Positions 43,450 through 51,079 of a stretch of DNA of 64,000 nucleotides are shown in pieces. Under the pieces are notes generated by a model. That model ran no database searches and was not told the origin of the DNA. It worked only from the letters and a program-made list of their open reading frames with translations. The stretch's first letter is position 1. Each line of letters begins with the position of its first letter. This DNA comes from Corallococcus carmarthensis (GTDB lineage: Bacteria > Myxococcota > Myxococcia > Myxococcales > Myxococcaceae), in the NCBI RefSeq assembly GCF_003611695.1, contig NZ_RAWE01000003.1, positions 62,001 to 126,000 of the forward strand, given 5' to 3'. Position numbers and translations under genes: made by a program.

Positions 43450-44379
43450 ATGGATGACATCGCCCCTCCCCCCTCCCCCCGCCTCGACGTGCGCGACCTG
43501 CGCGTGGTGCTGGCCCTGGCCTCCTCCGGAACCACGGCCAGGGCCGCGGCCGTCCTGCACCTCACGCAGCCGGCGGTGAGCCGCGCGCTGCTCGCGGCGG
43601 AGGAGCGGCTGGGAGCGCGCCTCTTCGACCGGACCCCGCGAGGGCTCGTGCCCACGTTGGCGGGGCAGGAGCTCGTCTCCGGCGCCACGCGGCTTCTCGT
43701 GGAGCTGGGGGACCTGGAGCACCGGGTGCGCGCGCCGGCGGCGCCGTCCATCCGCCTCCGCCTCGTCTGCGAGTGCTACACCGCCTACCACTGGCTGCCG
43801 TCCGCGCTGGTGACGCTGCGCAAGAGCCTGCCGGGCCTCCACCTGGCGCTGGCGGTGGAGCACACCCGGGACCCGGTCACCGCCCTGGTGGCGGGAGAGC
43901 TCGACGTGGCGCTCCTCACGACGGCGGCCGTGCCTCGCGCTGGGTTCGAGACCCGGCCGCTCTTCTCCGATGAGATCATCTTCGTGGTGGCCGCGTCGCA
44001 CCCGCTGGCCTCCCGCCGGGCGCTCACCCGGGAGGACCTGCGCGAGCACGGCCTCCTCACGGGGCAGACGCCCGCGGCGGAGTCGCAGTGGTTCATGACG
44101 CAGGTCTTCGGCCGCGAGCGGCCCCGGCTTCGCGTGGAGCGGCTGCCGCTCACCGAGGCCATCCTCGACGTGGCCCGCGCGGGCCTGGGCGTCGCGGTGC
44201 TCTCCGAGTGGATCACCACCCCGCACCTCGGCAAGGGCGACCTCGTCGTGAAGCGGCTGGCGTCAGGGCCCCTGCGGCGGCCGTGGCGGATGGCCTGGCG
44301 GAAGGAGGTCGGAGACGCGGCGCGCCGCCTCCTCGCGGCGCTCGAGTCCACGGTGCCCCGGGGGCTCGCGGTGGGATGA
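43450..44379 (+). CDS. LysR family transcriptional regulator, MetR-like
   Basis: This is a 309-residue protein. The winged helix-turn-helix covers about 12-72 (LRVVLALASSGTTARAAAVL, LTQPAVSRALLAAEERLG, LFDRTPRGLVPT). The effector domain starts near 98. CECYTAYHWLPSALVTLRKS matches the MetR type, where homocysteine is the co-inducer; that link is only by similarity. It is divergent from the GST gene with a LysR dyad between. No methionine gene is near, so the effector may differ. Confidence 0.9.
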   Translation: MDDIAPPPSPRLDVRDLRVVLALASSGTTARAAAVLHLTQPAVSRALLAAEERLGARLFDRTPRGLVPTLAGQELVSGATRLLVELGDLEHRVRAPAAPSIRLRLVCECYTAYHWLPSALVTLRKSLPGLHLALAVEHTRDPVTALVAGELDVALLTTAAVPRAGFETRPLFSDEIIFVVAASHPLASRRALTREDLREHGLLTGQTPAAESQWFMTQVFGRERPRLRVERLPLTEAILDVARAGLGVAVLSEWITTPHLGKGDLVVKRLASGPLRRPWRMAWRKEVGDAARRLLAALESTVPRGLAVG

Positions 44380-44437
44380 GCGTTCGTGACAGAGTCCGCG
44401 CTTGCCGTTCGACGTCAACCCACTCCGGAAGGTGTGT

Positions 44438-44638
44438 ATGATTGATTTCGTGAAGAAGGCGGGACAGACCTTGCTTGCCGTTGTCGCCGGATCTGCCTTG
44501 TCATTCAGCGCCACACAGGCCCTGGCTCCGGCACCCGAAGCGCCCGCGCCGTATGAGTGTTCCGCCTGCATCGCGCAGTGCATCGAGATGAACTTCAGTG
44601 GTGGCTGGTGTACTCGCACCGAGTGCTACTGCTACTGA
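44438..44638 (+). CDS. small exported cysteine-rich peptide
   Basis: This is a 66-residue protein. A Sec signal (VKKAGQTLLAVVAGSALSFSATQALA) precedes a mature part of about 36 residues. That part has a Pro/Ala linker and six cysteines: CSAC, then Cys in IAQC, then WCTRTECYC. It is likely folded by disulphides outside the cytoplasm. CCGGAAGG lies before ATG 44438. The function is unknown; size and cysteine pattern recall small secreted peptides or bacteriocin-like molecules, but no family is recognised. It is convergent with another small Cys-rich lipoprotein across a shared terminator. Confidence 0.65.
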   Translation: MIDFVKKAGQTLLAVVAGSALSFSATQALAPAPEAPAPYECSACIAQCIEMNFSGGWCTRTECYCY

Positions 44639-44659
44639 AACCGCGGGCTCTCCGGGAAT

Positions 44660-44685
44660 GGGCATCCGCGAAACAGCGGATGCCC
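44660..44685. terminator. bidirectional terminator between two small Cys-rich genes
   Basis: GGGCATCCGC (44660-44669) and GCGGATGCCC (44676-44685) form a 10-bp perfect stem with a GAAACA loop, 22 bp past one stop and 20 bp past the other. Confidence 0.6.
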
Positions 44686-44705
44686 GGCTTCCGGGTGAGA
44701 CGTTG

Positions 44706-44990
44706 TCAGTAGCACTCACCACAGTTGTAGGTGACGGTGCCGCCGGGATAGGAGACGCCCGTCGAGGGATTGTAGCAGTAGTACCGGAGGAGATTGCCCC
44801 AGCGGCCTCCGCATTCATCAATCTGCGTGCATTCCCAGACGGTGGTTCCCGTATCACCAGGCTCACAGTCGTAGAGCGCTTGATCCTGGGCCGCCATCGC
44901 TTCGTCCACGGGCACTTCTGCATCCACTCCGCCGCAGCCCAGCGCCAACAGGCCCATCGTCAGCAGTCCAAGGACTCCCTGTACTCGCAT
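44706..44990 (-). CDS. small cysteine-rich lipoprotein
   Basis: This is a 94-residue lipoprotein with LLTMGLLALGC as lipobox. The mature part has six cysteines (YDCEPGD, VWECTQIDECGG, YYCYNPS, YNCGECY) and aromatic residues. No family is recognised. A short acidic, Ala/Gln-rich spacer follows the lipid Cys. ATG 44990 is chosen since it starts the signal; the frame is open upstream. A putative promoter lies 42-72 bp before the start. Confidence 0.65.
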   Translation of the reverse strand: MRVQGVLGLLTMGLLALGCGGVDAEVPVDEAMAAQDQALYDCEPGDTGTTVWECTQIDECGGRWGNLLRYYCYNPSTGVSYPGGTVTYNCGECY

Positions 44991-45031
44991 TGACTCTCCA
45001 GAGGTGGTGGGTGTCGCCGTGAGGCAGACGA

Positions 45032-45062
45032 ATTCTAACATGAGTGCCTCTGATTGAATCAA
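45032..45062 (-). promoter_or_regulatory. possible promoter of the small cysteine-rich lipoprotein
   Basis: On the minus strand, TTGATT (45062-45057) and TAGAAT (45037-45032) are 19 bp apart in a locally AT-rich stretch, about 42 bp upstream of ATG 44990. The spacing is long for a sigma-70 promoter. A GTGTC-TT-GACAC dyad at 45066-45077 abuts it and may be an operator. Confidence 0.35.
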
Positions 45063-45141
45063 TGCGTGTCTTGACACACCCACCCGCATGCCAGTCATTC
45101 CGATGACACGGAATTGTTCCAGGGCATCCTGGGGGACGGGC

Positions 45142-46023
45142 TCAGTCCTGTTTGAGGGTGCGGAACACGGCGGGCAACTCCTGCTCACCCAGGCCCGCGC
45201 CCAGGGCCCGCCGGTAGTTCTCCAGCAGTTCCCGGGGGAAGCGGGAGCTGATGCGGGCGTCCGTGCTCAGCCGGACGATGTGCTCGATGGCCGCCACATG
45301 GGTGTTGAGGCTGCACTGCTGGCCGGTGAAGTCGTTGCTCTCGATCATGCCCTGCGCGGCGTCGGCGGTGACGGAGATCAACCCCAGGAAGGAGTTCTTC
45401 TGGGCGAAGAAGGCCTTCGGGTCCAGCCCCTCGGCCTGGCACATCGCCGCGGCGTGGAGGACCGCCAGGGAGCCTCCGTAGTAGGCCTCGAGGATCGCGC
45501 AGTCGAGCGTCGCGGCGGAGCCGATCTTCTCGTCGACGTAGACGGAGTTCCTGGCGATCGCCTGGAGCGTTTCCTGGTGCCGGTCGAACACGGCGCGCGC
45601 CCCCGCGTAGAAGACCGTCGCGTAATCGGTGGCCACGAACGCGGGATAGGCGAGGATCGCGGCATCCAGGTAGTCCACGCCGTGCGCTCGCGCCCATTCC
45701 AGGCCTCCACGGGCGTCCGAGGGTGAGCCGCTGGTGAGCTGGACGAGCGTCGTTCCGGCGAGTGCCGACGCGACGCCCGACGACGAGACCACCTCGGACC
45801 AGGCCGCGTAGTTGGACAACGAGACGACCACGAGCGCTCGCCCGGAGACGGCCTCCACCAGGGAGTCGAACGCGACGGTGCCACCGCCCACGGCCCTGGC
45901 CTTGCCTGGCGTCCGGTTCCAGACCGCGACGTCATGCCCCGCCGCGGCGAAGGCTCGCGCCAGGGCGCTTCCCATGAGACCACTGCCAATCACCGCTAGC
46001 TTCGTCGGACGGCTGGAAGGCAT
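45142..46023 (-). CDS. NAD(P)-dependent reductase, imine-reductase-like
   Basis: This is a 293-residue protein. The Rossmann motif is GSGLMGSALARAF (Gly13, 15, 18), and NRT (36-38) suggests NADPH preference. In the beta-hydroxyacid dehydrogenase family the catalytic Lys lies in GxxGxxxK. Here the segment is GSAATLDCAILEAYYG with Asp174 in place of Lys, as in many imine reductases. TSGSPSDAR and AILAYPAFV also match that group. It is probably a dimeric reductase of cyclic imines or a related ketone. ATG 46023 has AGGAG upstream; GTG 46029 is an alternative. Confidence 0.75.
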   Translation of the reverse strand: MPSSRPTKLAVIGSGLMGSALARAFAAAGHDVAVWNRTPGKARAVGGGTVAFDSLVEAVSGRALVVVSLSNYAAWSEVVSSSGVASALAGTTLVQLTSGSPSDARGGLEWARAHGVDYLDAAILAYPAFVATDYATVFYAGARAVFDRHQETLQAIARNSVYVDEKIGSAATLDCAILEAYYGGSLAVLHAAAMCQAEGLDPKAFFAQKNSFLGLISVTADAAQGMIESNDFTGQQCSLNTHVAAIEHIVRLSTDARISSRFPRELLENYRRALGAGLGEQELPAVFRTLKQD

Positions 46024-46090
46024 CTGCACACTCCTGAGGTGAAGTCCCCAGCCTCGGAGCGTGAGCCTGCCACGTCAACCCATGGTGCGT

Positions 46091-48490
46091 TCAGGGCACG
46101 GGGCTGGGGGAGACCGCCGTGGACGCGGCATCCAGCCGCAGCGTCCGCGTCACCCGCGTGCCCTCGTCCAGGCCCTCTCCGAAGGGCACCGGCATGCTGT
46201 CCTCCGGGCGCGCGGGCAGCCCCTGCGTCACCGGCGCGGGCACCGCGTAGAGGTGCTCGCCCACCCTCACGGTGGGACTGCTGTTGGCCGTCAGCTCCAG
46301 CTCCAGATCGAAGCCCCCGGCTGACGGCACCCAGTAGCGCAGCAGCACTCCCTGGGCCGCGTTGCGCGTCCGCAGCGCGTCGCCCGTGGCCTGCACGCCC
46401 GCGAGCCGCGCGGAGACCACCGCGTCCCCGGGTAGCACCTGCACGTCCACGAAGGCCGCGTCCTGGCGGGACGGGGTGATGTGGAGCGACACCTTCCGGC
46501 GCCCGCCCTCCCCGGCCTCCACGCGCGAATCGACCGTGGGCGCCCGCACGTCGTCCGCCGGTGCCGGTGCAGGCGCGCTCCAGAACGGCCCCTTCACCTC
46601 CGGCAGCGCGTCCACGGCTTCACGCTTCGGGTCACGGCCCAGGTACGCCCGCGTCCAGTCGTTGAGCACGGGATCCGAGGACACCCAGCGCGCCGTCTTC
46701 GCATCCGCGTCCACCAGATACAGCAGGCCCGTGGGGCGCGGCTGTTGCGCGTCGAAGCGCTGCCCGGCGGCGAGCGACACCAGCAGGCCCAGGCCCAGCA
46801 GCGCGGCCCCGCCCGAGGCCCACGGCAGCCCCCGGCCCGCCAACCACAGCCAGCCCGGCGCGAGCAGCGAGATGCCGAGCATCAGCAGGTCGGAGGCCAC
46901 CAGGGCCCGCTCCAGCGGAAGCACCGTGAAGAGGGTGGACAGCACGTGCGGCAACAACAGCAGGAGCGGCAACGCCGCCAGTCCCCACAGCGGCACGTGC
47001 CACGGGGTCAGCGGCTGCGTCCCCCGGCGTCCCAGCCACAGCAGAAACAGGACCATGCCCGCCAGGGGCCAGAGGAACAACGCGCTCGCGCCCGGCGAGA
47101 TGACGCTCACCACGACAGTGACCACCGCCCACGGCACGCATCCCCCCGCCGCCAGCTCCATCACCGGCGCGCGCCGGCGGAGGAACAGCCCGACGCCCAT
47201 CACCGCCATCACGCACAGCACCACCGCGAGGCTGAAGCGCGCGTTGTCCTGCGTCTCCGAGCGGCTGAGGGCACGGAAGGCGGGCTGGAGGGCCCGAAGC
47301 AGCGGCCACGCGAGGCGCGTGAGGGCGCTGGCCAGGATGCCCACGAACAACAGCACCAACGCCTCCCGCACCACGGCCCACAGGCGCAGCTGCTTGCGCA
47401 GGCGCGCCCGGAGGACCGCGTACACGAACAGCCCTGCCCAGAAGAGCGCCAGCGGGACGGCCCAGGACCTGGAGTAGTGGACGCGCAGCGGGCCCACGTT
47501 GAAGAAGATGAGCTCCTCGCCCTGCGGCACGGACGCCTCGCGGGAGATGCGCCGGGTGAGCGCGAGCAGCGTGTCGCCCTGCTGCTGGAGGAGCCCGTCG
47601 GAGACCGCGTCCACGGTTTCCCGGCGCGTGTGGTAGGCCTGGGTGCCCTCCACGTTGGCGAAGTTCAGCCCCTGCCAACCGCCCTGCCGCAGCGCCGTGA
47701 AGTCCGTGGTGTTGTTCATCCGCTGGTACGCGGGGGTGAAGAGCGAACTGGCTCCGACGTCCGGGGCCTCCTCGGCCAGCCTGCGCACGAGCCAGCCGCC
47801 TCCCGGGGAGACCTCGAACATCAGGAGCGGCCCCGCGTTGCCGCGCGCGTCCACGTTGAGGATCACGCCCGTCTCACGAGCCCAGGGGTGGGAGGCCGCG
47901 AAGGCGGTGCTGCCCAGCAGGAGCTGCTCCTCCGCGTCCGTGAACAGGATCAGCACGTCGCCCGCGAGCGCCGGTCCCTGCTGGAGCGCCCGCGCGACCT
48001 CCAGGATGGACGCGACGGCGGCCCCGTTGTCGGACGCGCCCGGCCCCGTGGGCACGGAGTCGTAGTGGGCCACCAGCATCACGGCCGTCCCCTTCGCGCC
48101 GTCCTTCGCGCGCAGCCGGCCGATGACGTTCTCCACGTTCGCGGCGGACCGGGGGATGCCCTGGGCGGGCGCGAAGACGGACTCCCGCTGGAGCTGGACC
48201 TCCGCGCCCAGGTCCCGCAGGCGCGCTTGCAGGTAGTCGCGCACCGCCGCGTGCCTGGGCGAGCCGAGAGCGTGGGGCTCGGCGCCGATGAAGCGCAGGT
48301 GTTCCCGGGCGCGCCCGGCGGAGAACCGCTCCCCGGGCGCGGAGGCAGGCACCAGCTCCGGCAGGGGGCCACCGCGCAGCACCAGCAGGATCACGCCCAG
48401 GCCGAGCACCGCGGTCACCCACCGTGCGGGCCGCGACGCGCGGGGGGAGGCACTCCGTTCCAGGCCCGCGGGCGCGGGGGTGTCGCTCAT
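46091..48490 (-). CDS. M28 family zinc aminopeptidase fused to a polytopic membrane domain
   Basis: This is a 799-residue protein. One N-terminal helix (VTAVLGLGVILLVL) leads to an M28 peptidase domain (about 60-310) with metal ligands His142, Asp154, Glu188, Asp214 and His287 and catalytic Glu187 (TDAEEQ). About eight membrane helices follow (345-600), and then a soluble beta-rich C-terminus (about 640-799). This is the Fxna/ERMP1-like layout, a membrane aminopeptidase with its active domain on the outer face. The substrate is unknown. It is tandem with the imine-reductase-like gene on the minus strand, 67 bp apart. Confidence 0.85.
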   Translation of the reverse strand: MSDTPAPAGLERSASPRASRPARWVTAVLGLGVILLVLRGGPLPELVPASAPGERFSAGRAREHLRFIGAEPHALGSPRHAAVRDYLQARLRDLGAEVQLQRESVFAPAQGIPRSAANVENVIGRLRAKDGAKGTAVMLVAHYDSVPTGPGASDNGAAVASILEVARALQQGPALAGDVLILFTDAEEQLLLGSTAFAASHPWARETGVILNVDARGNAGPLLMFEVSPGGGWLVRRLAEEAPDVGASSLFTPAYQRMNNTTDFTALRQGGWQGLNFANVEGTQAYHTRRETVDAVSDGLLQQQGDTLLALTRRISREASVPQGEELIFFNVGPLRVHYSRSWAVPLALFWAGLFVYAVLRARLRKQLRLWAVVREALVLLFVGILASALTRLAWPLLRALQPAFRALSRSETQDNARFSLAVVLCVMAVMGVGLFLRRRAPVMELAAGGCVPWAVVTVVVSVISPGASALFLWPLAGMVLFLLWLGRRGTQPLTPWHVPLWGLAALPLLLLLPHVLSTLFTVLPLERALVASDLLMLGISLLAPGWLWLAGRGLPWASGGAALLGLGLLVSLAAGQRFDAQQPRPTGLLYLVDADAKTARWVSSDPVLNDWTRAYLGRDPKREAVDALPEVKGPFWSAPAPAPADDVRAPTVDSRVEAGEGGRRKVSLHITPSRQDAAFVDVQVLPGDAVVSARLAGVQATGDALRTRNAAQGVLLRYWVPSAGGFDLELELTANSSPTVRVGEHLYAVPAPVTQGLPARPEDSMPVPFGEGLDEGTRVTRTLRLDAASTAVSPSPVP

Positions 48491-48700
48491 GGCTCAGTCC
48501 TTCGAGCGCGCCCAAGGGTCCGGGGGCGCGGGGGGTTCGCGGAGTCCCCGACGAAGGGGGGTCCATCGCGCGGGCACTCTACGTCACCCGGAATCCAGCG
48601 GACACGCCGCCGTCACGCCCCCGGCCTGGATGCACGAGACGGAGCAAGCGGGCCGGCAGCGGTCGCTCGTGCGCCTCCGTGCTTGCGGCGTGGGAGTGCT

Positions 48701-48957
48701 CCCGTCGTCATCCAGTGGAGCTGCGTCGGCCAGGTCAAACTCAACCAGTGTTTCAAGCTCTTCGAAACCGACCCCGATGGGTTCAATGACCAGCGGATTT
48801 CGAAGGCCGGATACGCCCAGGACATGCGTGCTGCTACTCTCAGCAGTCCGTCGCGGCGGTGGGCATGCCCTTCTTCCCGAAGTTCCATGACAGCGCCTGC
48901 CTCGTGGTGACGAGCGGCTGCAAGGACATGCTCTTCTACGAGGACTCGAACTCCTGA
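48701..48957 (+). pseudogene. remnant of a cysteine-containing protein, frameshifted
   Basis: The frame beginning near 48701 reads VVIQWSCVGQVKLNQCFKLF and on through KAGYAQDM. After a shift of two bases near 48827 the coding sense continues as CCYSQQSVAAVGMPFFPKFH to TGA at 48955-48957. Neither frame is complete alone, and neither has a clear start. It reads as the end of a small protein with a frameshift or a sequencing error. The family is not recognised. It occupies the otherwise empty 483-bp gap 48491-48973, where I see nothing else. Confidence 0.4.
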
Positions 48958-48973
48958 GGAAAGGCCAAGGCCG

Positions 48974-49753
48974 GTGGACCTGAGAATCGCCTCGTACAAC
49001 ATCCTGGCGGACGCCTACATCAAACCCGAGTGGTTCCCGCACACTCCCGCGGACCTGCTCCAGCCGCGAAGCCGCCACGCGTTGCTGGCCTGGCGCATCG
49101 TGGGGCTGGACGCGGACATCGTCTGCCTTCAGGAGGTGGAGCCCGACAGCTTCGCCGCGCTCCAGGAGGCGCTGGCGCCGCGCGGGTACGCGGGGGTGAT
49201 GGCCCAGAAGCAGCAAGGCCGCCCCGATGGCTGCGCGGTGTTCCACCGCCTGGAGCGGAGTCCGGGCCACCGGATCCATTACTTCAGCGACCGGCTGGAG
49301 GACGGGCGCGTCTCCGGGCATCTGGCGCTGGTCGTGGACTTCGACGTCGGCGGGGACCGGCTGCGCGTGGCCTGCACGCACCTGCGCTGGGACCGGCCCG
49401 ACAGGCCGGTGGCGCAACACCAGGGCATGCAGCAGGCCACCGAGCTGATTGACGAACTGATCCGAAGGGATCCAGAGGCCCTGTGGATCGTCTGCGGCGA
49501 CTTCAACGCCCGGCCCGGGGAGCCGCTGGTCCAGGCGTTCGAAGCAGCCGGGCTGCGCGATGCCTACGCCGGGCGGCACCAGCCGACCTGCAACGCGAAC
49601 GGCTCGCCCAAGGCCATCGACTTCCTCTTCCACTCAAGCGCTCTGCGAGCCCAGCCAGACCCGCTGCCAGTGGTGGAAGCCCAGACGCCGCTGCCCTCGG
49701 AGCAGGAGCCGTCCGATCACCTGCCGATCGCCGCACGCCTGCTGCGCGATTGA
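48974..49753 (+). CDS. endonuclease/exonuclease/phosphatase family protein, CCR4-like
   Basis: This is a 259-residue protein. MDLRIASYNILADAYI, IVCLQEVEPDSF, ACTHLRWD, WIVCGDFNARPGEPL and PSDHLPIAARL supply all the EEP metal and catalytic positions. The NILAD and QEVEPD wording recalls CCR4-type nucleases/deadenylases, though bacterial relatives have varied substrates. There is no signal peptide. It begins at GTG 48974 behind GAGGAAAGG. A strong bidirectional hairpin ends the unit. Confidence 0.85.
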   Translation: MDLRIASYNILADAYIKPEWFPHTPADLLQPRSRHALLAWRIVGLDADIVCLQEVEPDSFAALQEALAPRGYAGVMAQKQQGRPDGCAVFHRLERSPGHRIHYFSDRLEDGRVSGHLALVVDFDVGGDRLRVACTHLRWDRPDRPVAQHQGMQQATELIDELIRRDPEALWIVCGDFNARPGEPLVQAFEAAGLRDAYAGRHQPTCNANGSPKAIDFLFHSSALRAQPDPLPVVEAQTPLPSEQEPSDHLPIAARLLRD

Positions 49754-49777
49754 GCCGTTGCTCCTGAAGCACGCGGA

Positions 49778-49811
49778 AGGGCCCCCTGGAGATACACCGC
49801 CAGGGGGCCCT
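49778..49811. terminator. 12-bp perfect stem, bidirectional terminator
   Basis: AGGGCCCCCTGG (49778-49789) pairs with CCAGGGGGCCCT (49800-49811) over a 10-nt loop, between the convergent EEP and M23 genes. TCTTC follows on the plus strand. Confidence 0.7.
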
Positions 49812-49836
49812 CTTCAGGGCACCGGGTGCCGCGTCT

Positions 49837-51066
49837 TCAGTTCATCGACCAGGGCATCTGCAGCCCCGCGCGGTTGGCGCACGTGCTGGCCGCCGGCCAT
49901 TCCTCGAACTGGATGGCCACCGTCGGGTACGCGGTGCTTGGCCAGAAGTTGGCCCAGGGCACGGTGCTGGCGGAACACCCCTGCCCCGTGGAGCCGCACT
50001 CGCACGTGGGGGCGCCGGGATGCACGCCGCTCACCTCGAAGTGCAGGTGGTTGGCGCTGGACCATCCGGTGTTGCCCGCGGTGGCCAGCTGCTGCCCCCG
50101 GACCACACTCCCACCGCACGTCACCCCCGCGGCGAGCGAACCGCCCTTGAGATGCAGGTAGGTGGAATGGGTGCCATCCCCATGGTCGATGACCATGAAG
50201 TTGGCCTGGTTCACGCAGGCATTGGAGTTACAGCCGGACACGCTGTTCATCTTGAGGTGCGTCACGATCCCGCCCCGCGCGGCGACCACCGGGAAGGTCA
50301 CGTTGCCCGCCATGGCGAAGTCCCACGCGTACTTGTCCACGCCGACGTGGTCGTTGCAGCAGGAGTCATTGCAGTCCTGCGTCAGGATCAGGGCGTTGGC
50401 GCGCGGCCAGGGCAGCCGGTAGCCCTGCCCTCCCTGCACCCCCGCGCAGTAGTCCGCCGTCCCCGCCGGGGCCACCACGCAGCCATTGGGGCATGCCTGT
50501 GACGACGTGGGTGCCTGATTGGCGCCCGGGCATTGATACAGCGTCGAGGCCACGGCGTTGGACATGCTGTCGTTGCCACAATAGGCCCCGGCCTGGCTTC
50601 CCAGACACAGCGGGCTGCCCGTCGTACCGCCCGTCGAGCTGCAAGCAACGCCCGTGGACGTCCAGCCTCCCGTGCCGCAGGTGTAGAACTTCTTGTCGCC
50701 GCCGCACACGCGGAAGCCGCACTCGGTGATGTTGGGGTCGATGGCGCGCCCCTGGTCATCCGAGCCTCCCGAGCAGCGGCACTGACCGGCGCCACAGGTC
50801 GAGCCAGGCACCGAAACCCAGCCGGTCGAGGTGCACTCGAAGTTGACGTTCCCGACGCCACAGACGCGGAAGCCGCAGTAGGTGGCGCTCACGGGAATGG
50901 GGGTCCCATTGTGGTACTGGCCGCTGGCGCAGGCGCAGGTCGCGGCCTGCTCCACCCGCGAGACGTCCTCCACACCGGAGGCTTCGTCCAGGTCCGCCCC
51001 ACTGCACGCGGTCAGCCCCAGCACCCCCAGGGCAAGCAACGTCTGACGGAAGAAATGGCTGTTCAT
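49837..51066 (-). CDS. M23 peptidoglycan endopeptidase lipoprotein with Cys-rich modules
   Basis: This is a 409-residue lipoprotein (VLGLTAC, Cys21). Two copies of a Cys-rich module (A) cover about 44-142 (CACASGQYHNG, CGFRVCG, then a second CGFRVCG). One module B is at about 154-207 (YCGND, LYQC, CPNGC, APAG). An M23 LytM-type domain spans about 230-400: HVGVDKYAWDF (His240, Asp249), AARGGIVTH, TYLHL and HLHFEV (His340, His342). It likely cuts peptidoglycan cross-bridges outside the cell. It lies 13 bp after the lysozyme-like gene, with which it shares both modules, and is probably in the same operon. Confidence 0.85.
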   Translation of the reverse strand: MNSHFFRQTLLALGVLGLTACSGADLDEASGVEDVSRVEQAATCACASGQYHNGTPIPVSATYCGFRVCGVGNVNFECTSTGWVSVPGSTCGAGQCRCSGGSDDQGRAIDPNITECGFRVCGGDKKFYTCGTGGWTSTGVACSSTGGTTGSPLCLGSQAGAYCGNDSMSNAVASTLYQCPGANQAPTSSQACPNGCVVAPAGTADYCAGVQGGQGYRLPWPRANALILTQDCNDSCCNDHVGVDKYAWDFAMAGNVTFPVVAARGGIVTHLKMNSVSGCNSNACVNQANFMVIDHGDGTHSTYLHLKGGSLAAGVTCGGSVVRGQQLATAGNTGWSSANHLHFEVSGVHPGAPTCECGSTGQGCSASTVPWANFWPSTAYPTVAIQFEEWPAASTCANRAGLQMPWSMN

Positions 51067-51079
51067 GTTCGTGTCTCTC

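Noticed and set aside
44438-44638. Lasso or RiPP precursor reading of the small Cys-rich peptide
   Set aside because: It has a plain Sec signal and no nearby modification enzymes, so a RiPP label is unsupported.
46481-48910. Long plus-strand open frame antisense to the M28 peptidase
   Set aside because: Gln/Arg/Pro-rich low-complexity translation. The M28 reading has all metal ligands, so this frame is a shadow.
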